DNA from: Camellia lanceoleosa
Lineage: Eukaryota; Streptophyta; Magnoliopsida; Ericales; Theaceae
Direction of reading: 5' to 3'
DNA: 64,000 nucleotides
Assembly: GCA_025200525.1 (NCBI GenBank)
Contig: CM045762.1
Span: 190,427,154-190,491,153 of the forward strand
The notes under the pieces are model-generated. The model searched no databases and had not been told where the DNA came from. It saw only the letters and a list, made by a program, of their open reading frames with translations. This document shows, piece after piece, positions 22,341 to 32,936 of this stretch (positions are counted from its first letter, which is position 1; each line of letters starts with the position of its first letter). Position numbers and translations under genes: made by a program.

Positions 22341-24045
22341 GAAACTGTAGACGCGCCCTTGGGCATCACTTTACAGTTCTAATTACTTAATAAATAAATG
22401 CAAAAAGAAAGGTGGCCACAGCCCCTGCCTCGGGATGCGCGAATGATGCATGCTTGAATCCGACTCGCCCGGGAAACCCGCACCATACCACTACTGCCTC
22501 TGTTTTCAATGCCTTGCTCTTCAGAAGACTGTCAAAGTCCCAGGGTATCTGCTTTACACACTGTATAACACCATCAGCTGAAGGGAGTGGCCACCGGCCG
22601 TGGTGAAAAGCCACCGGCAGCTGATGAATTTATCGGCCATTCACCAATGGCCGGTCGGCACTATATATTGCCGGTCGGCAGAAACTTCCTGCAGAAAACA
22701 GCTTTTGACAGCAACAGAGGACAGATGGTGTATGGCATGGAATTTCAGGCAAATGTAAGCATAGCCATGCTCCCTATCATGTTTTGGACTCAGGGGAGCA
22801 TGGCTCTCGATCCTCGGGCCATCAATTATGCATTTTGGTGCATGATGGCCTAAGAGATCAAGATTGCAATTCAATCAAAATGCATGGAAACACATAAATG
22901 AAGATCAAGGCCCTATCATGTCAAGGTCAAGGGCCTCGACGACCGAGAGTTGAGACAAGTTGCATCACTTGTGGTATGAATTCCTCTCGACCCTCACACT
23001 TGGTTTGACACCCCAAACCAAGCAATGCAATGCAATGCATGTTATGCAAGCAAGGCTCAAAGATGTCACATGAGATTAGGATGCAAGGCATGCCAAATGC
23101 AATGCAACTATCATGGCAAGCACACAATGTTAGGCATGCAAGATGCAAAGGCAATGCAAACATAGGCAATTTATGCAAAGGAACTAGCATGTGACATGAC
23201 TTTGTTAATCAAACATGCGACAAGCATTAGACAAATGTGCAATCATGGACTTAAACCATAAAGGGGCAGCCTTCAAACCTCCCCAAAACAGTGGCAAAAA
23301 GTGTCCAAAATGGTGGACAATTGCCCAAGCAAACATGCAAGCATAAGGGCCTAAAGCTAAGGCATAAAGGAGAGCACTCCACTACCACTAGCATGAACAC
23401 TCATGGCATGTATTATACAAGCAAAAACAGAATTCTAGCATGCAAAAATACACCCAGACCCTCTGATATGGCAGCCCCAAAGTACCCTAAACATATAAGC
23501 ATGCACAATGCCCGTTTTAAAGCATAAGAGACCAACATTTCAAAACATGGAAGAGATGGTAAATGGAGACATATAAGCATGGCATAAGGACTGAAATAGC
23601 ATATTAAATGATTCCAAATCACTAAAATAGCCTAACCAAATGCATGTTTAGAACTCACATCTCAAGATTTACAAGCCTCAATGCAAAGCAACTATGTCAA
23701 ACATGCTAAACATGATAAAACCAGTGGCCAATAGTCCTAAAACATGACAAAATGATGCTAATACCTCCATGGAATTATGCTAGTATATGCAAGAATCATG
23801 GCCTAAACATGAGATGCATTTTTATGCCAAATAGAGGAATGCAAAGCAAGTATAACATGCATGAAAGAGGCCAACAAACCACCCTTAGACAGAGGTAAAA
23901 CATGCTCCAAAACATCCAAATAAGCTCTGAAATGAGGCCATACAAGACTAGACAAGCATGCTACCTTATGAGCCAAGAACAAAGGCAAGAAAGGGGCAAG
24001 GGGAGAGGGGTGTCCCTCCCCTATTCAAGACTTCAAAGCACCTTC

Positions 24046-24081
24046 CTCACCACTGAAAACCCACTGGTTTTCAGTGGTGAG
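24046..24081. other. Perfect 16-bp hairpin in LTR B
   Basis: Same stem as in LTR A with loop CACT. Confidence 0.85.
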
Positions 24082-24594
24082 AAGACCAAAAAACTCAAGT
24101 AAACAAAGCCTCAAGAAAAGGCACCAAAAGGGCCAAAATAAGGCCTAAGAGGGTGAGTTTGCACTCAAACCACAAAGTGACCTTAATGAATGTTCTTAAG
24201 CACGAAAATATAAGCCTTTTTTTATGTTAATCACAAACCCAAAAACACAAAGCAAGACAGGTAAAGAACTGGTGCAAGATTGGGGATAATAAAGCAAAGT
24301 GATTACCCTTGAAGAACCCTTGAAGAACAGTCAATGCAGCCACCCTCTATTGATCAAAATCAGTCTAAAAGCTCAAGAACAAGCCCTTCAAGCCTCTCAA
24401 TCTCGGAGCTAGGTGTGATAGTGTGTGTATTAGTGCAAAAGTATGGTAAAAATGCACTATTTGGACACAAAACACACAAAGGGGGAGAGAGAGGGGAATA
24501 TAGAGAGAAGGGATATATATCAGATGTATAGATATAGAAGCTCTGGTTTTTTGTTCACAAATGGCTAACCTCCATCAAAGGGAAAGGAGGGGAG

Positions 24595-24602
24595 CTTATA
24601 TA
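24595..24602 (-). promoter_or_regulatory. TATA box of LTR B
   Basis: TATATAAG on the - strand, conserved in LTR C at 41148-41155 and deleted in LTR A. Confidence 0.6.
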
Positions 24603-25223
24603 GGCCAAGAAACTTAATGGCTAAGCTAAAGAGAAAGGTTCAAGGGGGTCAAGGGGTTCAAGGGGGGGCAAGGCTTCTAGAGGAAGCTAAGACAGCTGGC
24701 CAAGCTTCTCCAAGAAGCTTGGCCAAAGGGGTCAACCTTCTAGAAGGTTAAGGGGTTCAAAGGTGCAAAGGGTGCAAAGTGGTCACACTTGTGCACGGGG
24801 GAATGTGATGGTGCATTCCAGCTAGCACAACTGGCATGCACTAGGCTTGGGGGGGTGCAAAGGGTGCACACCGGCCAGCCAAAAAGGTCATTGACCAAGA
24901 AAAGTGCCGGTCGGCACAATATAGTGCCGACTGGCAATTTATTTTGAGAAAAAATTGCCGATGGAACCAAAAGACTGCCGGTGGTGTGTTGGGACAGCCG
25001 GTGAGGTATGGGGATGGCCAACAAGCCATTCCCTGCCTTCTAAGGCAAAAACAGAAGTGTTTGGTGCAAAACCAGACACTGGACTGCTGAGTCAAGAGGT
25101 CCTGAGGCAAGGCGCGCGACCGAGACCTCCGGGAACTTGAGACGAACACAAACATAGATAATCACCGAGTGTTCAAGCAGTGACGTCCATGTCTTGAGGA
25201 TGGTCAAAAATGCGGTGTCTACA

Positions 25224-25838
25224 GGCGCTCCCCGGCAATACACTCTGTTCTTTAACCCTTCCGGCTGTCACTGACATTTTTGCCTCTGCTGGGCCCTGTT
25301 CTGGCTGAAACTCTTCTATCACATCTCGTTGATTGTCCAACCAACACGTAGCCTCTGTTGATTCCTCATAATCGAACCAGTTGACTTCTGACTCTCTTGG
25401 ATCTTGGTTACTGTAAAACCGGAGCCTGGCAAGGTCTTCTTCCATGACCATTAAATCGTCTATTCCCTGTCCCAGACTGTCCCCTTGGATCACACACAAC
25501 TCTCCCTCTGTTGGTAGTTCCATATCTGGCCTATCCTGGCCGATTGACAAAATGTAGTCACCTGGGTGATAAGCTTTCTCAACACCACTCCCAGATTCCG
25601 CAGACTCTGGCTCAACAACCTCTTTTTCCCTTGGAATCTTCTCTCTCCTGTCCTTGACGGTCACCACAGCTGACTCAGGTTGGGTTATGGAGATGTCCAT
25701 CATGCACGAATCAATGCAATCAGGAAGGAAAACCTCCATCTTGGGTAGGTATGAAGGAGTGATATAGATGCTAGGATCGTAAGGCGTGACCCCAGCTTGG
25801 ATGAAGTTGACTCTTTTGGGTGGTGGAGCTTGGTTATG
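25224..25838 (-). pseudogene. Truncated gag-protease junction of a second Tat copy (Tat-C)
   Basis: The frame 25173-25739 corresponds to the gag C-terminus at 19360-19960 and includes motifs such as MMDIS and VNWFDYEE. It is cut at 25224, where it meets the first base of LTR B, so its last codons run into LTR sequence. On the other side it is interrupted by Tat-2 and resumes at 35492. The original element continued into protease and pol, which are missing. Confidence 0.75.
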
Positions 25839-25843
25839 TACGG
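25839..25843. repeat. Target-site duplication of Tat-2, left copy
   Basis: TACGG, repeated at 35487-35491 right after the other LTR. Confidence 0.85.
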
Positions 25844-26250
25844 TGTGGGGAAGTGGATTGGAAATACTCTTCAGATCCTGGAAGGCGCCAATGATCCTCA
25901 GCTAGCCACCTGCAGAAATGCAAATACTCCGGTCGAGGGTGCCAGAATTAGCACTCCGACGGACAAGTCAGTTCTTCTATTTGAGGAAGCTTGTTTACTA
26001 AGTTTTCTAGTAGTAGTTCTTACATACCTTTTCTAGTCCGTTGCCATTATATTTATATTCGTCTCCTCTGATCCTCGGGGCCAGGGCATACTTTTTTCAA
26101 TCATTACCTTTTCCACTATTCGGATATGGCGATGCCCCCTATTCGGCCTTAAGAACGTATTCGGCATCCTAGTCGAGCAAAGTGGAGCCGTTAGGTTCCC
26201 GGCTCCTCGGGTACTCCAGATTTCGTTCCTTTACTTATTCGGCTCCCACA
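25844..26250 (-). repeat. 3' LTR of Tat-2, 407 bp
   Basis: Same length as 35080-35486 with 7 mismatches by eye. Confidence 0.9.
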
Positions 26251-26263
26251 ATTGCCCCCCAAG
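26251..26263 (-). other. Polypurine tract of Tat-2
   Basis: CTTGGGGGGCAAT on the - strand directly before the LTR. Confidence 0.75.
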
Positions 26264-26605
26264 CGTTCTGTCAATAACAATTGGGTGAAATGCTTGGTTC
26301 TGTTTTTCAAATGCTCTGAACCGAAGTTAGGGATTTAAACTTTATGACATGGGGGTTTGATTACTCCCCCTTTAATCGACGCTTCAACTTCCCTACCCTT
26401 CGTACACGCCCATTTATTATGATTTAAAATCTAATGTCCCTTCGGATCCGTGTTCTATGACACTGGTTGCTGGGTTGCTCTTCGAATCGCTCTTGCAAGT
26501 CTTCCGTCTGCGATACTCTTCACTTTTGTAAGTTTTCCTCCCCCCCTGCTCTGAAGCTTTTCCTAGCTTATTTATTCCGTCGCATGTTCTTATAGACAGT
26601 AGGAC
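26264..26605 (+). promoter_or_regulatory. Upstream region of the Tat-2 antisense gene
   Basis: Noncoding. It holds pyrimidine-rich stretches (for example 26535-26550), as is common in plant 5' UTRs. Inferred promoter and leader from position only. Confidence 0.4.
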
Positions 26606-28699
26606 ATGGCGAAACATTTGAGAGACCTCCTTTCGTCGGATCGAATTGTTGGCTTTAGACGCCATTTCTCTATTCCTGACGATGTTCATCTGTCGTTCGT
26701 GGCGGACGGCACTCTTGACATGGAAAGGGAGGACGAAACCACGATTGTCTTTCCCCTTTTGTCAATTGCAGAGGGTGGAGTCCGTTTTTCCCTTCACCCG
26801 TTTCTGAGGGCTGTTCTTCGCCATTGGGATCTGATCCCTTCCCAACCCAATGTGAACTTCTTTAGAATTATAATGGGCGTCATAGCGTTGAACCGTTGCC
26901 TCGGGATTAATCTTGGCATTCCTGCCATTCGGCACTGTTATGCTCTGGCCAAGTCCTCTGGTCGGCACGAGCGTTACTTCCTCAGAGCTAAGGACACAGA
27001 CCATCAGTTAATCACTATGCTTTCCAGCTCTGGGAAACGAGTTGATGACGTCATGGTCGTTGTCCGCGGCAACTGGGAGTTCGGCGAAGGGGAAGATCGT
27101 GTCGATCCTATCCCTAGACGTAGGGGCGAACCAGGTCGCCGAGCGCTCTCTTGCTTGTATTGTGTGCTCAAATTTGCTGTACCCTGTTTTCCTGTTTCCC
27201 TGAGTCTTACGGCTTGTCTTGTGCAGGGAACGATTTAAAAAAGGTCCAAGCTTCAACTGTCGACGCCGTTCTTTCGGACGTTAGGACTGCCCTTAATTAT
27301 TTCGGCCGTCGCAGTCTCCATAAGCAGGGAAGAGCGGCTCACGTTATGCTTTGCTACGAGCCTACATATACAACCTTTTCGGCTGCGAAAAACATACCGA
27401 TTGCGAAGGGGGAAGATTTTCTCGTCGCTCGTATTTTTTCCGACTTCAAAAACTTGAGACAGGTAGGTTTTGAAGGGTTCCATTTGGAGAATACCGAAGT
27501 ATCCGATACTGCCGAATCTGATCAGTCTGAGGCCGATTCCGAGGAGATGTCAGATTCTGCCGATCCTCCCTCTACTTCGGGGCGGGGGAACCTCTCCGTT
27601 GACGACGTTCCTCAACGCACAGACGATCTTCCCATCTCGAGATCCACTAAAATGGCTGAGTTAAGCCTGACAAAGCTTGCTAAGAGGGCGAATGCGGTGA
27701 GGTTAGCTGCACGGCGGAGAGCGGAGGGCCTTTTGACCGAAGCGCCCACCAGTGAATCTCAACATTCCCTACCGGTTACCGAATCAAAACCCTTGGGAAT
27801 TGTTGAGGCGGCAACAAATAAGAATGTCGAATCTGCGTTGGTTGGGAAAGCCGTTCAGGATGTTGAGGGAGAGGCGGAGAGACGCGCCAGGGATCGTGAG
27901 GTCGGTTCAGATGATCACGGCGGCAAACGTCCTCGAGTGGGGGGATCGAGTGAGGCTGTGCCCTTCGTGATTCGGCCGATCGCAAGAAATATGCCGGTTC
28001 CTGCGGATGCCTCGGCGCTTAAGGACCCAGAGGTCGCGTTCGGCGTGGCAACATCTTTGTCATTGCCGTATGATATGGAGGCTTTCCAATTGGAATCGGA
28101 TTTGAATGCGACAATGTTAGCCGCGCAGTCGGCCCTTTTGGTGCGTATTTTGACTTTTCCTTCACTTCATCCAAACCTTGTTCGCGTTACGTTTTTTAAT
28201 TTTTATCCAGACCGTTGGTAGGATAGCCGACGTAGGCCGCCGTCATCTCGATGCCGTCAAGCAGATTAGTCATTTGCGAGAGCAAGCTGAGGGCCAGAGG
28301 AAAAGGGCCGAGGACGAATTTTTAAGAGCGAACCGGGAAGCTTCTCGGGCAGAGGACGAGGTAGAGAAAGCTCGTCACGCGGATAAGTTAAGAGCGGAGG
28401 CCGACAAGAAGGCCGATGATATGGAAGCTGCACTTGGCTTGTCCCAAAAGGTAGTTGCAAACCTAGAGGCCAAGTTGGCTGAAATGAAGGCGGCGAAGGA
28501 GATTGCCGATTCAAAAGGTTTCGAAGCCGGGAAAGAGGCTGGACTCGCCGAGTATGTGGATCAGGTCGCTCGGTTTGAGAATCGGGGCTTCAAACATGGT
28601 TGGCACAAGGCCCTTGCTGCAGCTGGAGTTTTGCTGAATATGCCAATACCGTATGAGCAAGTGGACATCGATCCGTTGGAGACTGATTCCGAGGGTTGA
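26606..28699 (+). CDS. Intact antisense gene of Tat-2: PF04195-like (gypsy-type transposon) protein, three exons, 643 aa
   Basis: Exons 26606-27134, 27227-28140 and 28211-28699. Intron 1 (92 bp) is CCAG|GTCGCC to GTGCAG|GGAACG; intron 2 (70 bp) is TTTTG|GTGCGT to ATCCAG|ACCGTT. Joined, they give one frame of 643 codons without a stop. Residues about 48-105 (VFPLLSIAEGGVRFSLHPFL, NCFF-like PNVNFF, LNRCLGINLG) resemble the family Putative gypsy type transposon. The middle is acidic and serine-rich, then basic. Residues about 482-590 form a charged, alanine/glutamate/lysine-rich coiled coil, and the end (RFENRGFKHGWHKAL) is typical of these proteins. The function is unknown; coiled coil and basic patches suggest nucleic-acid or protein binding. 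It is opposite to the broken gag-pol of its own element. Confidence 0.8.
27135..27226 (+). other. Intron 1 of the Tat-2 antisense gene
   Basis: GT-AG, T-rich 3' end, phase 1. The unspliced frame would stop at 27238. Confidence 0.75.
28141..28210 (+). other. Intron 2 of the Tat-2 antisense gene
   Basis: GT-AG, T-rich, phase 0. It joins the acidic middle part to the coiled-coil exon. Confidence 0.75.
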
Positions 28700-28918
28700 T
28701 CTCTAGGATACACAATTTGTTATGACTTCGAGAAAGTACTTTTTCCGTTTGTTTTTGTTATTTTGTATTTGTTTATCGGGCATTTTTCATGTGGGTTGAT
28801 ATTATAAAAGTTATGAATGGACGTCGATACTTGTTTGTAGTTATAAAATGTTATAAATTCTGCTCAATGTGCTGATGTTTCCGTAATTTTATGGTGACAT
28901 TTCGTAACAGATCTATAA

Positions 28919-29265
28919 TCTGTCCTTGCCTTGGCCATGGCGCGAGCGTGGAGAGCCGAACGGTTCATACTTGTGGGCTGGCCGAGGCATTCTTGGAAAA
29001 GGTGGCCGAGTCATAATGGGCCGGCTAGATTAATAAATCTGCCCTTGCCTTGGCCAGGGCGCGAGCGTGAAGAGCCGAACGGTTCATACTCGTGGGCTGG
29101 CCGAGGCATTCTTGGAAAAGGTAGCCGAGTCATAACGGGCCGGCTAGATGAATAAAGGTGGCCGAGTCATAATGGGCCGGCTAGATTAATAAATCTGCCC
29201 TTGCCTTGGCCAGGGCGCGAACGTGAAGAGCCGAACGGTTCATACCCATGGGCACGCGGATCGTC
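28919..29265. repeat. Tandem repeat, 119-bp unit, about 2.6 copies
   Basis: The unit starts with CTGCCCTTGCCTTGGCCA and contains GAGCCGAACGGTTCATAC and GCCGAGTCATAATGGGCCGG. Starts are near 28919, 29038 and 29194; the second unit has an extra 37-bp internal duplication (CCGAGTCATAA...GGCTAGAT). Confidence 0.85.
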
Positions 29266-29425
29266 GTCCGTCGTTTGGCGTTTGGTCATCCTGACGCTGC
29301 CTTGGAGGAGCTGCGTGTATCTCAGAATAAATGGGGTAAGTTCGTACCGAGGGTCCTATTTATTTGGGTACAGGGTTGAGCCAATACTGGGGAAGGACCA
29401 AGATTGGCTGAATTGAAACGTCGAA

Positions 29426-30102
29426 ATGTATTGCAGCAGCGAGCCCACTAGCAGGGGAAGAAAAGCGTCCAAGGATCGGGAAAAACAGCAGCGCCTTAGT
29501 CGTCGAAGCAGGTCCCCTCAAAGGGGCAGTCAACGGGAAGGTTCCCCATGCCCTCGACCGGAAATCGAGGTGGATGCGACGCTGCGGCCATTGAATATTG
29601 CGGTTTTTGTGAAGAATAAACCAATGACAGAGGCGGATTCCATCATTAAAGATCCAGATGTGGCAGTCGAGTTTGCTCGACAGATTTTTCCACCGGAAGT
29701 CCAACAATCGATGGCTGTGATATTGAGGAAAAGGACAAAAGGGATCGCGGTCTAGAAGTTTGTGCGGAAAAGGCCGAGAGGGAGCTTCGGGAGCTTAAGA
29801 AGGTTCGAATGGCTGAGCCGGCGACGGCCGGTCAACTTGAAGTGGGCGGAAATTCGTCCCAAAAGGCCCCAGGTTAAGTGAATGGTTTCAAGGCCGGGGT
29901 TGATAAAACCAAGACAGACCTTGCTGAGGAAGTTTGTCGATGCGAAAATCGATGTTTTAAGCATGGCTGGATCAAGGCCCTTCAAACCGTGGAAGTTCTT
30001 GGATCATTAGGCATAGATTCGGCTTCACCCCTATACCATCGACATCACCTTCCCTATTCCGAATTTGAAATGGAGAAGAGCGACGATGAGGTGGCCGATT
30101 AA
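29426..30102 (+). pseudogene. Partial second copy of the antisense gene, 3' half, broken
   Basis: Frame 29426-29755 (RPLNIAVFVKNKPM, IIKDPDVAVEFA) parallels the end of exon 2 of the intact gene (RPIARNMPV, ALKDPEVAFGVA). A shifted frame (29735-29875) encodes a coiled-coil-like stretch, and 29878-30102 (CENRCFKHGWIKAL) parallels the C-terminal motif FENRGFKHGWHKAL. It is diverged, frameshifted and has a stop near 29876. It therefore looks like a duplicated and degraded 3' half, downstream of the intact gene and on the same strand. Confidence 0.65.
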
Positions 30103-30274
30103 CTAGAGTAGTGCAACAACAGGCTTTACTATGAATAAATAGGCTTTTATTTTCAATGTCTTTAACCGTAAAATATTTTGATTGTAAAATATTTTTAGTT
30201 CAAGCGTGTGGATTTATTTTATTGGAATATTTAGACTTTGATTAGAATATTTTGCACTGCATGGTATAAACGTT

Positions 30275-30655
30275 CAGAAATGCATTAGCCGGCCCTAAAG
30301 CGTCATGCCCCAAAGGGCGCTCCGAATACGGAGACTTATTCGGCCCTAAGGGTCATGCCCCGAAGGGCGCTCCGAATCCAGAGACTTATTCGGCCCTAAG
30401 GTGTCGTGCACCAAAGGGGGCTCCGAATCCGGAGACTTGTGTTGGCCAATCGTGACATCCACGAAGGGCGCTCCGAATCCGGAGACTTATTCGGCCCTAA
30501 GGTGTCGTGCACCAAAGGGGGCTCCGAATCCGGAGACTTGTGTTGGCCAATCGTGACATCCACGAAGGGCGCTCCGAATCTGGAGACTTGTGTTGGCCAA
30601 TCGTGACATCCACGAAAGGCGCTCCGAATCCGGAGTCTTATTCTGGCCTTAAATG
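30275..30655. repeat. Tandem array, 50-51 bp unit, 7 copies
   Basis: Each unit has GCTCCGAATCCGGAGACTT. Starts of GCTCCGAAT were read at 30319, 30369, 30420, 30470, 30521, 30571 and 30621. Two unit types alternate (CGGCCCTAAGG and TTGGCCAATCGTGAC), giving a 101-bp higher-order pattern in the middle. Confidence 0.9.
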
Positions 30656-30731
30656 TTGAGCTCAAACATGTAAAAACACGAAATCTTGCATTACAACGAC
30701 ATGTGTACAAGTATCAAGCCCACAGATCGGG

Positions 30732-31804
30732 TCATTGATAAAATTTACGTAGATGTGTTGAATTCCACGGCCGAGGCAGGCTTCTTCCTGACATGTCTGA
30801 GAGCCGATATGCCCCTACGCCTGCAACGGAATTTATCTGATAGGGGCCATCCCAGTTCGGACCAAGCTTTCCATCGGCCGGCCTCCGGTGGCAAGATTTC
30901 TTTAGGACCGGTTCTCTGGATTGTGGCGGCGATTGTATGACCTAGCGAGCTGCTGCTGATAGCGTGCCATGGATGCTAAGGCGCGGTCTCTTCTCTCTTC
31001 AATCAGATCCAGGTCTAGGGCGAGCATCATGTCATTTCGGCCTGTGTCGAAGGCTTGCGATCTCAAAGTTGGTAAGCCGATCTCTGGGGGTAAGATTGCC
31101 TGGGTTTCGAAGCATAAGGCAAACGGCGTTTCTCCGGTAGATCGTCTTGGCATTGTACGATGGGCCCACAGTACACTCGGCAACTCCTCAACCCATCTGC
31201 CTTTGGCATTTTCAAGCCTCTTTTTGATACCGTCCAAGATGGATTTGTTTGAAGCTTCGGCTTGACCGTTACTTTGGGGGTAGGCTGGCGTAGAGAAGTA
31301 AGGCTCAATACCATATTTGCTGCACAATTCTCGGTATACGCCACAGTCGAACTGGGTACCATTGTCCGAGATCAATGCTCTTGGAATGCCGAATCGTGTA
31401 ATGATGTTCCTCCACACAAAGCGCTTAATGTCGGAATCTCGTATATGGGTTAGAGCCTCCGCTTCGACCCACTTTGTGAAGTAATCCGTTGCCACGATTA
31501 GAAATCGCTTGTTCCTTGGAGCCCTCGGCAACGGTCCTATGATATCAAGTCCCCACTGAGCAAACGGCCACGGGCTTGTGATAGAATTCAAAGCTTCTGC
31601 CGGCTAATGGGTTAGTGGGGAGAATTTTTGGCATTGTTCGCATTTCTTGACATAATTTTCTGCGTCGGCTCTCATCGTCGGCCAATAATATCCCTGTGTT
31701 ATCGCCGGATGGGCCAGGGAGCGTCCCCCCGAATGGGCACCACAGCTGCCTTCGTGTATCTCAGTGAGCAGCTCCTCTACTCTGTCCGGGTGCACGCATT
31801 CCAA
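30732..31804 (-). pseudogene. Tat-2 integrase, broken
   Basis: The zinc-binding module (HEGSCGAH, CEQCQK) is in 31604-31804 and the core (IIGPLP aspartate, ISDNGTQF, NGQAEASNK) in 30902-31591. The two are in the same frame, separated by one TAG at 31604-31606. After 30902 the C-terminal part (PNWDGPYQI) continues in another frame to a TGA at 30732-30734. Confidence 0.85.
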
Positions 31805-31900
31805 GTATGGACCTGAGAGGGACTTTTTGTAAAGCCCTCCTTGTGGATCTAAGTAGTACCGCAGGGCCTTATTTCGCAGTTTGTGTGCTTCTTTTTTGTC

Positions 31901-32885
31901 CTATGGGAGTTGCTCGGAAGAAAGGAACGCAGCAATGGGGTCCTTCCAACTTGGAGCGGATTCTATAATGTTGATGTGGGTTTCCTCCGGAGGGCCGATA
32001 CTTGGTTCCCGGACGAAACCTACTTCGATAGTACGCTTGAGCTCGGAGTTGATGGCGGAGGCTAAGCAAGCCAGGGCATCCGCGTGTGTATTTTGATCGC
32101 ATGTTATTTGGTTTAGTTCATGATGGTCGAATTTCATCAGCAAGGAGTTAGCCGTTTTCATGTAGGCCGCCATACGCTCGTCTCTTGTCGCGTACTCCCC
32201 CTTCAGCTGGTTGATTACCAATTTTGAGTCACAAAACACCAACAGCCGCCAAGACCGAAAGCGATGCGTTCCGCAGTCCGGCTAAAAGGGCTTCATATTC
32301 GGCTTCGTTATTTGATGCTTCGAAGCCGAGCTTGACGGCCTGCTCAATTACTGCCCCGTCTGGAGACATAATTACGACGCCGGCGCCGCTGCCTCGTTGG
32401 TTAGACGATCCGTCACAGTATAATTGCCAAATGTCCCCAACATAAATTCTCCAATCTGGCTTTGACCGAACTTCGGATTTTGGCTAGACGTCATCAGGCT
32501 TGAGGTCGGCAAGCCCTCCTGTGAATTCGGCAACGAAGTTGGCAAGCACCTGCCCCTTGATTGCAGTTTTGGGTAAAAACTGAATGTCGTACTGGCCGAG
32601 CTCGAGAGCCCACTTCGAAACACGCCCTGATGCTTCTGCATTCCGTAGTACTGATCGAAGGGGATAGTCTGTTAGCACTCTAATGCTGTGTCCTTGGAAG
32701 TAATGCATCAGTTTTCTTGCTGCCATGACCAAGGCTAGGACGAGTTTTTCAAGCGGTAGATAGCGTGTTTCGGCGTCCACCATTGCCTTGCTCACATAAT
32801 ACCTTTGGTCATTCGCCCTTCCTCCTCTTTTAGTAATATGGCCTTGGCCTGCCGAGGCTGCCGGAATCTGAGAATGAGGGGTCAC
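31901..32885 (-). pseudogene. Tat-2 RNase H domains, broken
   Basis: 32484-32885 carries the first RNase H region (YYVSKAM, LPLEKLVLALV). 31901-32480 carries the second RNase H in pieces (a DGSSNQ-type start, NNEAEYEALLAG, and FCDSKLVINQLKG at the left end). Frameshifts near 32240 and 32470 separate the pieces. Confidence 0.75.
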
Positions 32886-32936
32886 CGTGGCGGTGTTGTT
32901 AGAAGAGGTCTTGTCCGGAGGTATGTCTTGAGCAGA

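Larger units (their letters stand above)
5778..25223 (-). mobile_element. Tat-1: Ty3 Tat/Ogre-lineage retrotransposon, 19.4 kb, - strand
   Basis: On the - strand the order is 5' LTR B (25223-22346), primer-binding site, gag, protease with G-patch, RT, RNase H, second RNase H, integrase, antisense gene, tandem array, polypurine tract, 3' LTR A (9618-5778). The very long LTRs with TGTAGAC...GTCTACA ends, the second RNase H, the antisense gene and the 3' tandem repeats are hallmarks of the Tat/Ogre lineage. All sense genes are interrupted. The flanking bases do not form a target duplication (GATTT left, GGCGC right), and the two LTRs differ structurally, so the unit may be a recombinant of two insertions. 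Confidence 0.85.
22346..25223 (-). repeat. LTR B, 2.88 kb
   Basis: Ends TGTAGACG (22346) and TGTCTACA (25223). It lacks about 1 kb present near the left side of LTRs A and C. The segment 22375-22580 matches LTR C and not LTR A, while the rest is nearly identical to LTR A. It keeps the TATA box and the hairpin. It serves as 5' LTR of Tat-1 and also abuts the truncated internal region of the neighbouring Tat copy. Confidence 0.85.

Noticed and set aside
30396..30710. Frames on both strands across 30396-30710
   Set aside because: They follow the 50-bp tandem array and have no family similarity.
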